From NCBI GenBank assembly GCA_963847615.1, contig CAWKAN010000025.1, positions 1-64,000 on the forward strand: a stretch of 64,000 nucleotides of DNA. Direction: 5' to 3'. Origin of the DNA: Palsa-883 sp963847615 (GTDB lineage: Bacteria; Pseudomonadota; Alphaproteobacteria; Acetobacterales; Acetobacteraceae). Under the pieces are notes generated by a model. That model was not told where the DNA came from, made no database searches, and was given only the letters and a program-made list of their open reading frames with translations. The position numbers and the translations under genes are program-made. How positions within the stretch are numbered: position 1 is the stretch's first letter; each line of letters opens with the position of its first letter. Shown in pieces: positions 44,267 through 52,173 of this stretch.

Positions 44267-44842
44267 GACGTTCTCCTCTGAGCCGACTGCATGGTGGGGA
44301 AAAATTGCTGGCAGCGCTACCTGATTCGAACAACCCCGATCCGCCGACCGCGCCGATTCCCCGCTCCGACGCCGACCTGGCGGACGCCGGTCCGGCGGCG
44401 GGTCGGCGCGCTCGGGCAGGCGATGCGGGGGACCGGGTGGCGGCGGTTGCGACGACCGGGGCGGAACCATCCGCCGGCGCCCGGCCCCGCTTCCCGCCCT
44501 GCCCGGTCGCCTCGCCGGACGCCAGCGCGTCCGCCCGGTCGGCGACGGCGTGGTGTCGCGGTTGGCGGCATGCCGCAACGGGCGAAACGAAACCACCGCG
44601 GATGACGGAATGAACCCGAACCCGGCAGGCGGGATCGACCAAGTCGGATTTCGCCCGCTGTCGCGCGATGACGGCAAAGGGCATCGTGTTGCCAGGCCGC
44701 TTGCGCGCCGCCACGACGGCGTTGCAGCCGCAAGCGCGAGCCCCCCAAGGCGGCGTTGCGGCATGGCGATGATCGCGCCGGCGCGCGCGCACGAACATCC
44801 GGGCCGGGCGAGCGGGCCAAGCGAGCCCCGGCGCGGCCGGCC
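44267..44842. other. Intergenic region with a family A repeat remnant (44641-44710)
   Basis: About 575 bp without a gene I can support. The stretch at 44641-44710 is the inverted complement of the right half of the family A element (GATTTCGCCCGCTGTCGCG, then GGCAAAGGGCATCGTG), but the CTAG end is lost. The rest is GC-rich, with shadow frames only. Confidence 0.5.
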
Positions 44843-45619
44843 TCAGATCCCGGTGAGGCGGGTCAGTTCGCCGGCGATCCCGGGGGCGCAGGCCAGGATC
44901 GGGTTGCCGCGTTCCGCTCCGTCCCCATCCAGGAACGGGCTGACATGCGCCCCCGCCTCGCGCAGCAGCACCAGCGCCGCGGCGACATCCCACAGGTTGA
45001 TGTGCAGCTCGACATAGGCGTCGCTGCGGCCGGCGGCGACATCGGCCAGGCCGAGGGCGCCGGAGCCGGACAGCCGCGGCGCCGCGCCGGCGGCGATGAT
45101 CCGTTGCACCAGCGCGGTGAACATCGCCGGCGGGCGGCGCTGCGACCAGCCGATCTCCACCAGCGCGCGCGCCATGTCGGAGGTCGCGGCGGCACGGATC
45201 GGGGCACCGTTGAGCGTGGCACCACCGCCCAGCCGCGCGGCGAAGGTTTCCCCCGCGGCCGGGGCGACCAGCACGCCGAGCAGCGGCGTGCGCCCCTCCA
45301 GCAGCGCCAGGGACACGCAGAAGCGCGGCCGGGCGCGGGCGTAGTTGGCGGTGCCGTCGATCGGATCGACCACCCAGCGCAGGGTCCCGTGCCGGGCCTG
45401 GCCGCCCTCCTCGCCCTGGAACCCGTCCGCCGGGAACCGCGCCGCCAGCCGCTCGGAGAGAAACTGCTCGACCGCGCCGTCCGCCTCGGTCAGCCAGTCC
45501 TGCGCGCCCTTCAGCGTGGCGGTGGCCGCACCGGGCGGCGGGCGCATCCGCAGCGCCATCGCCCCGGCCTCGGTGGCCAGGGCGACCGCGGCCGCGAAAC
45601 GCCCGTCCAGCGCCCCCAC
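44843..45619 (-). CDS. Inositol monophosphatase family protein
   Basis: The 258-residue protein shows the Li+-sensitive phosphatase signatures: LTEADGAVEQFLSERLAARF near residue 43 with first metal ligands, GFQGEEGG near 66, WVVDPIDGTANYARARPRF near 82 and LWDVAAALVLLREAGA near 212 with the metal-binding Asp. The substrate could be inositol phosphate, histidinol phosphate or another sugar phosphate. Several Rhodospirillales use this fold for histidinol-phosphatase, but nothing here decides. It lies 7 bp after the monooxygenase-like gene on the same strand. Confidence 0.85.
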   Translation of the reverse strand: MGALDGRFAAAVALATEAGAMALRMRPPPGAATATLKGAQDWLTEADGAVEQFLSERLAARFPADGFQGEEGGQARHGTLRWVVDPIDGTANYARARPRFCVSLALLEGRTPLLGVLVAPAAGETFAARLGGGATLNGAPIRAAATSDMARALVEIGWSQRRPPAMFTALVQRIIAAGAAPRLSGSGALGLADVAAGRSDAYVELHINLWDVAAALVLLREAGAHVSPFLDGDGAERGNPILACAPGIAGELTRLTGI

Positions 45620-45626
45620 GCGCCGG

Positions 45627-45935
45627 TCAGGCCGGCGCGAGCACGTGGATCACCCGGCTCGCGATCATCTCGCGGGTCTTCGCGCCATAGGCCGCCATGT
45701 GCGGCGAGGCGGCGTGCGCCTTCAGCGCCTCGGGGCTGGCCCATTTCTCGATCACCACGAAGCTGTCCGGGCCGAACTTGGTCTGGAACGGGCCGATCCC
45801 CTCGGCATCCGCCGCCGGGCCGTATTCGATGCAGCCCTGCTCGGCGTGCACCGCCGGCATGTTGGCGTGAAACGCGTCGAGGATCGCGCCGCGCAGGCCC
45901 GGCTTGGCGGTGATGATGGCGATGACATGGATCAC
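45627..45935 (-). CDS. Antibiotic biosynthesis monooxygenase (ABM) family protein
   Basis: The 102-residue dimeric ferredoxin-like protein begins MIHVIAIITAKPGLRGAIL and has EQGCIEYGPAAD near residue 38, FVVIEKWASPEALKAHAASPHM near 62 and a final strand SRVIHVLAPA. It resembles YgiN-type quinol monooxygenases, which act without cofactors. It precedes and is probably co-transcribed with the phosphatase gene. GGGAGCCACC precedes the ATG. Confidence 0.82.
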   Translation of the reverse strand: MIHVIAIITAKPGLRGAILDAFHANMPAVHAEQGCIEYGPAADAEGIGPFQTKFGPDSFVVIEKWASPEALKAHAASPHMAAYGAKTREMIASRVIHVLAPA

Positions 45936-46074
45936 GATGGTGGCTCCCTGAATGGTGTTCGCTGACCTGGTGCTTGGCGGCGAGCTTGCCAGAACCCGGC
46001 GTGGCCGAGAAGCCGTGGCCAGATCGGGGAGCGGATGCTAGGTCTGGCGGCAATCCGAATTCGGGAGGCAGACG

Positions 46075-46467
46075 GTGGCAGATACCACGCGACGCGCGCA
46101 GGGCCGCGCGATACGGCGCAAGCTGATGGGCGAGGGGTTCGCCGACAAGCTCGACAAGGCGGTCTACCACGACCCCATCATGGAGAAGTTCGCCGAGGTC
46201 ACGCAGGAAACGATTTTCGGCACGCTGTGGACGCGCCCCGGCCTGGACCTGAAGACGCGGGCGCTGATCTGCGTGATCTCCGACACCGCCACCGGGCGCA
46301 CGCCGGAGCTGAAGCTGCATCTGCGCTTTGCCCGCAACCAGGGCTGGACCGAGGACGAGCTGGCCGAGGCCCTGCTGCACCTGGCCGGCTATGTCGGTGC
46401 CCCGCTGGTGCGCGAGGCGATGCTGACGGCATGCGACACCTTCGCCGAGCTTCGCGCGGAGGGCTGA
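46075..46467 (+). CDS. Carboxymuconolactone decarboxylase family protein (PcaC-like)
   Basis: The 130-residue protein has a GTG start with GGAGGCAGAC upstream. The CMD core is KFAEVTQETIFGTLWTRPGL near residue 38 followed by LKTRALICVISDTATGRTPE, LKLHLRFARNQGWTEDELAE and ALLHLAGYVGAPLVREAM. The length and order match small PcaC-like or gamma-carboxymuconolactone decarboxylase-type proteins. No CxxC is present. It is divergent from the ABM gene, which suggests shared regulation. Confidence 0.85.
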   Translation: MADTTRRAQGRAIRRKLMGEGFADKLDKAVYHDPIMEKFAEVTQETIFGTLWTRPGLDLKTRALICVISDTATGRTPELKLHLRFARNQGWTEDELAEALLHLAGYVGAPLVREAMLTACDTFAELRAEG

Positions 46468-46661
46468 GAGGCTGAGGGCTGGGAGCGGTCGGTCAGCGAT
46501 CGACGGCTGCTGGCCAGCGGTTGCGGACTGCCAGCCGTTGGCCGGGGGGGGGGACAGTCGCCAGGGGGCAGCCGCCAGGGGGCAGCCGGCGGGAGGGCGC
46601 GGCATCGCCGCCTCCCGCTTGTGCGCCGCCCGGCCCGGGGCGCGCGGGCGGGAGGTGCGGC

Positions 46662-46827
46662 CTAGCCCGCATTTCTCACACTCTCACGGGCGCTGGCTCG
46701 GTCCTTGCCGCGCCAACCGGCTTTCGCGCCTTGCGAATACACCCGGTATTGGCGGCGGCGCGAAAACCGGTTGGCACGACAATGCCCTTCGCCATCGTCC
46801 CGCGACAGTGTGAGAAATGCGGGCTAG
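46662..46827. repeat. CTAG-bounded MITE-like element, family A, complete copy
   Basis: The 166-bp element has CTAG at both ends, then perfect 17-base inverted repeats CCCGCATTTCTCACACT and AGTGTGAGAAATGCGGG. A second internal inverted pair is CCAACCGGCTTTCGCGCC and GGCGCGAAAACCGGTTGG, nearly perfect. It has no coding capacity. Size, inverted ends and the 4-bp CTAG on each side fit a MITE mobilised by an IS5-type transposase that duplicates CTAG. The right CTAG contains the TAG stop of the next minus-strand gene. Confidence 0.8.
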
Positions 46828-47066
46828 GTGTCCGCCGCGGTCCGCAGATCGGCCAGGCGCGCGAAGGTGAATTGGCTGCCGTCGCAGAGTTCGATGGTCG
46901 CCCCCGCGGGACCGCCGGCGTCGGTCGCCTGGGAAACCGATGCGCCGGAAACCCGGCCACCGCCGTGCGCCGGCGTTGCCGCGCCGCCAAGGCTGGTGCC
47001 GCCCTGGCTACGGTCGAGCAGTTCCGGTTCCAGCCTGGGGGCGCGACTGCGCCGTACCTGTGACAT
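46824..47066 (-). CDS. Small protein of unknown function
   Basis: The 80-residue protein begins MSQVRRSRAPRLEPELLDRS, has a Gly/Ala-rich middle (GGGRVSGASVSQATDAGGPAG) and ends IELCDGSQFTFARLADL with a short hydrophilic tail. AGGG lies a few bases before the ATG at 47066. Its TAG stop is formed by the CTAG end of the family A element, so the insertion may have trimmed or replaced the original C-terminus. I do not recognise a family. Confidence 0.5.
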   Translation of the reverse strand: MSQVRRSRAPRLEPELLDRSQGGTSLGGAATPAHGGGRVSGASVSQATDAGGPAGATIELCDGSQFTFARLADLRTAADT

Positions 47067-47208
47067 GACTGACCCTTCCCTAGCGTGCATCCGCCTGATG
47101 GGTGCGCGCGGATCACCAGCGGCGGCGATGCCAACCCTGGTCGTCCAACGAATAAGAAAGCGTTAACACGCGAGGCGAACCTCACCCGCCGTCACGCGGC
47201 ACAAGGCG

Positions 47209-47538
47209 CTACCTGAGCGGCACCTGCAGCTCGATGCCCGGCGAGGGCAGCAGCCGGCGATCCGACGGATCCTCCCGTAGGCGTGAGCCGCTGGTGTAGC
47301 CCTGGCTCGGATCGAAATTGCGCTGCCAGGTCGGCACCTGCACGAAACGCGGTGCCAGTCGCGGGCGGTCCGACGCCAGCGTGGCCGGCGCCACGGCTTC
47401 CCGATCGGGGGCTGGCGCCGGGGCATCGGTCGGCTTGTGGGCCGGCGGTTTCGGCGGCAGCGGGAGCGATCCGTGCGGCCGCGGCGCGGCGGCCGCGACG
47501 GAAGTCAGTGTCAGCAGCAGAAAGCAGCCCCGCTTCAT
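47209..47538 (-). CDS. Small exported protein of unknown function
   Basis: The 109-residue protein has a signal peptide (MKRGCFLLLTLTSVAAAAPR). It continues with a Pro/Ala-rich stretch and a C-terminal part RFVQVPTWQRNFDPSQGYTSGSRL ending SPGIELQVPLR, which looks like a short conserved periplasmic tail. Its ATG overlaps the TGA of the upstream Nudix gene (ATGA), so the two are co-translated. The family is not recognised. Confidence 0.65.
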   Translation of the reverse strand: MKRGCFLLLTLTSVAAAAPRPHGSLPLPPKPPAHKPTDAPAPAPDREAVAPATLASDRPRLAPRFVQVPTWQRNFDPSQGYTSGSRLREDPSDRRLLPSPGIELQVPLR

Positions 47539-48257
47539 CCGGGTTCGACCGGCCGCGCCGCTCCGGTTGGCGGTCCCTGGCGGGAACCCTGATCCGGCTC
47601 CTGATCCGGCCTCTGCTTCGACCCCTGGGGCGATCCCTGCTGTGGTCCCTGGTGTGGCGCCTGGTGTGGCGCCTGGTGTGGCCCTGGGGGCGGTGCCTGA
47701 AGTGGTCGCTGATCCGGTCCTCGCGGCGGTCGCGTCCCGCGCGCGTCATCCGGTGGATTGCCCGCTGGGATGCCCAGCGGCGCAGTGCCGATGCGATGCC
47801 ACGCCTCCAGCGCCCAGCGGACCGAGGGAAACGCAATGCGGTCCCAGGGGATCTGGTTCCAGGCGAACAGCCCGACCTCCAGGCTCTCGGCGCCAGTCGC
47901 GAAAACTGGCGGCGCGGCGGCAAACCGCGCGCGGAACAGGATGTGGACCTGGCCGATCCGACTGATCGAAAAGATGCCCAGGATGCCGTCCAGCGCGATG
48001 CGTGCCTGGGCCTCTTCCCAGGTTTCCCGCGCGGCCCCCTCCTCGAGGGTCTCGCCGAGTTCCAGATAGCCCGCCGGCAGGGTCCAGAAACCCTGCCGTG
48101 GCGCGATCGCGCGGCGGCACAGCAACACGCGGGCCTCGGCGACCACCACCGCGCCGACGACGACCTTCGGGTTCTCGTAGGCAATGTGGCCGCAGTCCGC
48201 GCAGACCATGCGGGCGCGGCTGTCGCCTTCCGGGATGCGACTGACGAATCCGGACAT
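47535..48257 (-). CDS. Nudix hydrolase with zinc-ribbon and Q/P/H-rich tail
   Basis: The 240-residue protein starts MSGFVSRIPEGDSRARMVC, with a CADCGH knuckle near residue 20. The Nudix box GYLELGETLEEGAARETWEE near 64 has all expected Glu residues. A C-terminal tail of about 80 residues is made of HQAP/HQGP/QGS-type repeats, which Nudix enzymes normally lack. Zinc-ribbon Nudix proteins act on NAD-like or ADP-sugar substrates. The DNA coding for the tail is a set of short tandem repeats, suggesting expansion past an original end. Confidence 0.85.
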   Translation of the reverse strand: MSGFVSRIPEGDSRARMVCADCGHIAYENPKVVVGAVVVAEARVLLCRRAIAPRQGFWTLPAGYLELGETLEEGAARETWEEAQARIALDGILGIFSISRIGQVHILFRARFAAAPPVFATGAESLEVGLFAWNQIPWDRIAFPSVRWALEAWHRIGTAPLGIPAGNPPDDARGTRPPRGPDQRPLQAPPPGPHQAPHQAPHQGPQQGSPQGSKQRPDQEPDQGSRQGPPTGAARPVEPG

Positions 48258-48389
48258 TCCGCCGAGCGTGGCGTTTCTCCCCGGTGGGAGCAATGCCCAT
48301 CAGAGGCAGCGTCGCAGCGTGCGCAATTGGCCGGCGTCCAGCCGCTCGGCGCCTTGTCAGCCGGGCAGCCGGACAGTCGGGTCAGCCGG

Positions 48390-48623
48390 TCAGACGGACA
48401 GGTCCAGCAGCGATCCGCGCGGCAGAATGCGCCCGGAAGGTGCCGCTCCGAGCGGAACCCCGGGCGAACCGGGGGAGGACGATTGCGGTGCCGGCGCCGC
48501 CTGCGGCGTCTGACCGCCGACCGCGCGGGCCGGCTGGATCTGACCAAGACCGGCCTGCGCCACGCTGCTGGAGAAAGCGGTGAGGGAACCGGTTGAGAGC
48601 ATGCGTAGGATCGTGAGGTGCAT
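48390..48623 (-). CDS. Small exported protein with conserved-looking C-terminus
   Basis: The 77-residue frame has a hydrophobic start (MLSTGSLTAFSSSVAQAGL from residue 8), a Gln/Pro/Ser-rich middle and a C-terminal GRILPRGSLLDLSV. I recall similar LPRGSLLDL endings in short exported proteins of Acetobacteraceae, but cannot verify this here. It lies upstream of the Nudix gene on the same strand. Start choice is uncertain (48623 or 48602). Confidence 0.45.
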   Translation of the reverse strand: MHLTILRMLSTGSLTAFSSSVAQAGLGQIQPARAVGGQTPQAAPAPQSSSPGSPGVPLGAAPSGRILPRGSLLDLSV

Positions 48624-48701
48624 GAGTTAATATTAGGTAAACGCCGGCCCGAAAACCAGCCCCATCCGCTGCCCGCCAGGGCCATCGGGACAACCACGGA
48701 A

Positions 48702-48855
48702 GGTCGGGGCTCCACCCCGAACCCCGCCAGGGGACATTGGCCCCCATGGTACCGCCGGGCCCCCCTTCCCCACTCCCAATGAAGGGTTCCAAGAGCCTGC
48801 CCCGGCAAAGGCCGGGGAGCCGCGCCGCTTGGTGGGATTCGGGGCGAAACCCCGG
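48702..48855. repeat. Nested-hairpin element, decayed copy 3
   Basis: It has the outer modules (GGTCGGGGCTCCACCCCGA, CCCACTCCCAATGAAGGGTT, CCCGGCAAAGGCCGGG and GGGGCGAAACCCCGG) in the same orientation as copy 1. The long central palindrome is lost: only its right end before CCCACTCCCA remains. Several stems carry mismatches. It lies between the exported-protein gene and the GNAT gene. Confidence 0.7.
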
Positions 48856-48896
48856 CGTTGGTTCGGTTCCCCCGATGCAAGGGGGCACTCGCCGCG

Positions 48897-49415
48897 TCAG
48901 CTCGCGACGTCGGCGCTGCCGGACCCGAGCGGGCGCTGCATATAGACGACATCCAGCCACTGGCCGAATTTCAGCCCGGCGGCACGCAGTGTCCCGGCCG
49001 GGCGGAAGCCGAGGCTGGCGTGCACCCCGACCGAGCCGACATTCGCCGAATCGCCGATCACCGCGATCATCTGGCGGAAGCCCGCCTGGGTGGCGGCTTC
49101 GACCAGGTGCGCCACCAGCGCCTTGCCGACCCCCTGGCCACGCACGTCCTCGCGCACGTAGATGCTGTCCTCGGCGGTGAACCGGTAGGCCGAGCGGTCG
49201 CGGAACTGGGTGAAATACGCGTAGCCGAGCACGCCGGTCGCATCGACCGCCACCAGCCAGCTCCAGCCTCGCTCGGCGACGGCGTGGAACCGCGCGGTCG
49301 TCTCCTCGACCGAGGGCGGGGTTTCTTCGAACGTGCCGGTCCCGTGCAGCACGTGGTGCGCGTAGATCGCTTGGATTTCCGGGATGTCGGCGACCGTGGC
49401 GTTGCGTGTCAGCAT
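48897..49415 (-). CDS. GNAT N-acetyltransferase (phosphinothricin acetyltransferase-like)
   Basis: The 172-residue protein begins MLTRNATVADIPEIQAIYAH and has GTGTFEETPPSVEET near residue 26. The acetyl-CoA loop is EDVRGQGVGKALVAHLVEAA near 93 and the C-terminus is NVGSVGVHASLGFRPAGTL, all typical of Pat/Bar-type acetyltransferases (COG1247). Substrates may include methionine sulfoximine or amino-acid analogues. I chose the ATG at 49415; the upstream extension to 49481 is basic and low-complexity. Confidence 0.88.
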   Translation of the reverse strand: MLTRNATVADIPEIQAIYAHHVLHGTGTFEETPPSVEETTARFHAVAERGWSWLVAVDATGVLGYAYFTQFRDRSAYRFTAEDSIYVREDVRGQGVGKALVAHLVEAATQAGFRQMIAVIGDSANVGSVGVHASLGFRPAGTLRAAGLKFGQWLDVVYMQRPLGSGSADVAS

Positions 49416-49843
49416 GGTGGTCCGGTGTGGTTGAAACGTTCGACTCGGCCGCCGGCCGCGAGAGACGGTCCGGTCGGCCACCTGATTTCGCGGGCGATGC
49501 CCGCCCGGTTCGCGCGTGCTACCCGCCGGATTGGCGCGGCCGGGCGCCCCCCGCGAAACCTGTCATCGCAATCCCGGCCCCGTGCCAGCCTGCACACGGC
49601 GGTGCCGTCCCCCGGCTGCCCGGGTGGCCGGCGCTGCCACGACGGCCCGCAGGCGCCGCCGCCGATCGCACCCGATCCGTCCCGCCGGTTGCCGGGATCG
49701 CCCGCCCGCCGGCATAGTTTATTGGTAACTGGCGCGGGTGGCGTGGTAAAGGGGCGTGCCAGCCTGAGGGGCGGTGGGACCGGCTGCAATCCGGTTCCGC
49801 GGCCAGAGGAAGTGTGTTGTCTGGGCCCCGCCCGGACAACACC
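49416..49843. other. Probable promoter region of the secretion cluster
   Basis: About 430 bp between divergent genes. A small AT-rich patch (CATAGTTTATTGGTAACTGG, about 49712-49731) is unusual for this GC content and could include promoter elements for the plus-strand cluster. I see no clear operator. Confidence 0.35.
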
Positions 49844-50400
49844 ATGAATAAGGACCCGGTCGTGGACATATCGGACGGCATGCCGCCAGTTTCGCTGACC
49901 CCTCCGCCCAACGCCAGCGCCGAGGCGGCCGGCGGCGGGCGCGGCGCGGACGGTGCGCCGTCCGCCACCGACCATCACGGCGGCGCCTCGCTGCACCCGC
50001 GGCTGCAGGCGGTCATCGTGGTCGGGCGCTATCATGGGATGGAGCTTGATCCGGGCGACTACAAGAACCGCGACGAATTGCCGATCCCCTCCGCCGGCTC
50101 GCTGTCCGCCTGGGTGCAGGAGTTCGGGGCTGTGGTCGCGCGCCGTGCGGCTGCGCTGGCGCAACCTGCTGGGCCTGCAGGAGACCGGTCCGGTCATCCT
50201 GCTGCTGAACGACGGCTCGGCGGCGCTGCTGACCGGCGCCGATGCCGACCAGAAGGTGGTCTACCTCAAGGACCCGCAGGCGCCCGAAAGCGCCGCGCCG
50301 GTCGCGGTGGACGAGCTGCGGCTGTCGGAGGTGTGGACCGGCGAAGCCCTGCTGATGCGCGCGAACTCGCGGCATTTCGGAGGCGGATGCGCCATTCTCG
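49844..50400 (+). pseudogene. N-terminal C39-like domain of the type I secretion ATPase, two frameshifts
   Basis: From the ATG at 49844 the reading passes LHPRLQAVIVVGRYHGMELD and SAWVQEFGA. It shifts near 50135 to WSRAVRLRWRNLLGLQETGP, VILLLNDGSAALLTG and VYLKDPQAP, then shifts again near 50370 into the frame of the next entry (EADAPFSMRWLF). This is the degenerate peptidase-C39-like domain that RTX-type ATPases use to hold substrates. The protease Cys is not seen. It is really the first part of the gene at 50401-52173; two single-base indels separate the pieces. Confidence 0.7.
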
Positions 50401-52173
50401 ATGCGCTGGCTGTTCCACCTGGTGCTGACCGAACGCAAAACGCTGCGCGATCTTTCCATCGCCTCGGTGGCGATCAGCTTCCTCACCATCGTCCCGCCGC
50501 TGCTGGTGATGACGGTGGTGAACCGCGTGATGGTCTACAAAAGCCTGTCCACGCTGGCGCTGGTTGCGGTCCTGCTGGCGATCTTCGTCGGCTACGAGAC
50601 GCTGCTGGGCTACGCGCGGCGGCTGATCATCGCGGTGTTGGCGGTACGCATCGACACCAAGCTGAATTTGCACATCTTCAATCGGATGATCCGCTTGCCG
50701 CTCGACTATTTCGAGCGCAATCCCGCCGGCGACACGCTGCATCGGCTGCAAGCGGTGTATCAGGTGCGTGAGTTCATCACCGGCAAGCTGCTCTCCACCT
50801 TCCTGGATTTCATCACCCTCATGGTGATCCTGCCGGTGCTGTTCTATCTGAGCAGCACGCTGACCTGGCTGGTCATCGCCTCCGCCTGCGTGCTGACGAT
50901 CGTCATCCTGGTGTTTCTTGGCCCGGTGAGCGCGGCCATTGGCCGGGTGATCCAGGCCGAGATCAACAAGGCGACGGTGATGACCGAGACCATCTTCGGC
51001 ATCCGAACGGTGAAGTCGCTGGCACTGGAGCCGCAGCGGCGCACGCTGTGGGACGAACGGGTGGCGGACGCGGCCAAGTGGCGGATGCGCGCCGCGGTGA
51101 TCAGCAACTGGCCGCAGACGATCGCCACGCCGATTCAGCGGTTCATGTGGATGGGGGTGATGCTGATCGGCGCCTACATGGCGATGTCCGACACCAGCGG
51201 ATACATGGTCGGCTCGCTGTTCGCATTCATGATGATGTCGAACCGCGTTGCCCAGCCGCTGGTCAGCGCCGCCGGGCTGACCGAAAAATACCTCGAGGTG
51301 AAGACCTCCATCGCGCTGGCGGCGGAGGTGCTCAACCGGCCGATGGAGACCAACGCCGCGAGCGGCGGGCTGCGGCCGCGCCTGGCCGGCGCGATCACCT
51401 TCGACGACGTGACGTTCACCTATCCATCCGGACAGACGCCGGCGCTGGAACGGGTCAGCTTCTCGGTCCCGGCGGGAACGATGCTCGGCGTCGTCGGCCG
51501 GTCGGGGTCCGGCAAATCGACCATCACCCGCCTGCTGCAGGGCATCAACCGGGAATATTCCGGGTTCGTGAAGCTGGACGGCGCGGATCTGCGCGAGATC
51601 AACCTGCGGCACTTGCGGCAAAGCTTCGGTGTCGTGCTGCAGGACAACTTCCTGTTCCGCGGCTCGATCCGCGACAACGTCATCGCCGGCCGGCCGGGCC
51701 TGACCATCGACGACGTGGTGCGCGCGGCACGCCTTGCGGGCGCGGAGGAGTTCATCGAGCGCATGCCGCAAGGCTACGAGACCTACATCGAGGAGGGCTC
51801 GCCCAACCTGTCGGGCGGCCAGAAGCAGCGCCTGGCGATCGCGCGCGCGGTGGTCACCGATCCGCGCCTGCTGATACTTGACGAGGCGACCAGCGCGCTC
51901 GATCCGGAAAGCGAAGCACTGGTCAACGCGAACCTGCTGCGCATCGGCCGCGGTCGCACCATGGTCATCGTCTCGCATCGGCTGTCGTCGCTGACCGACT
52001 GCGACCTGACCCTGGTTCTGGAACGCGGGCAGGTCGCCGATATCGCGCCGCATCGTGTCCTGCTTGAACGCTGCACGATCTACCGCCAACTCTGGGCGCA
52101 GCAGAACCGCCACCTCGACAATCAAGGCCCCCGCCATGCCGCTATTGCCCCGACGCTCGCGCAAGGCGATTAG
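50401..52173 (+). CDS. Type I secretion system ABC transporter (HlyB/LapB-like), permease-ATPase part
   Basis: The 590 residues contain a six-helix exporter domain (FLTIVPPLLVMTVVNRVMVY, then LPLDYFERNPAGDTLHRLQAV). The ATPase has Walker A GRSGSGKST near residue 370, Q-loop VLQDNFLFRGSIRDNV, signature LSGGQKQRLAIARA near 475, Walker B LLILDEATSALDPES and the H-loop SHRL. It exports an unfolded protein directly across both membranes with an HlyD adaptor and an outer-membrane channel. The next gene overlaps it by 38 bp. No TolC-like gene is in the window. Confidence 0.9.
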   Translation: MRWLFHLVLTERKTLRDLSIASVAISFLTIVPPLLVMTVVNRVMVYKSLSTLALVAVLLAIFVGYETLLGYARRLIIAVLAVRIDTKLNLHIFNRMIRLPLDYFERNPAGDTLHRLQAVYQVREFITGKLLSTFLDFITLMVILPVLFYLSSTLTWLVIASACVLTIVILVFLGPVSAAIGRVIQAEINKATVMTETIFGIRTVKSLALEPQRRTLWDERVADAAKWRMRAAVISNWPQTIATPIQRFMWMGVMLIGAYMAMSDTSGYMVGSLFAFMMMSNRVAQPLVSAAGLTEKYLEVKTSIALAAEVLNRPMETNAASGGLRPRLAGAITFDDVTFTYPSGQTPALERVSFSVPAGTMLGVVGRSGSGKSTITRLLQGINREYSGFVKLDGADLREINLRHLRQSFGVVLQDNFLFRGSIRDNVIAGRPGLTIDDVVRAARLAGAEEFIERMPQGYETYIEEGSPNLSGGQKQRLAIARAVVTDPRLLILDEATSALDPESEALVNANLLRIGRGRTMVIVSHRLSSLTDCDLTLVLERGQVADIAPHRVLLERCTIYRQLWAQQNRHLDNQGPRHAAIAPTLAQGD

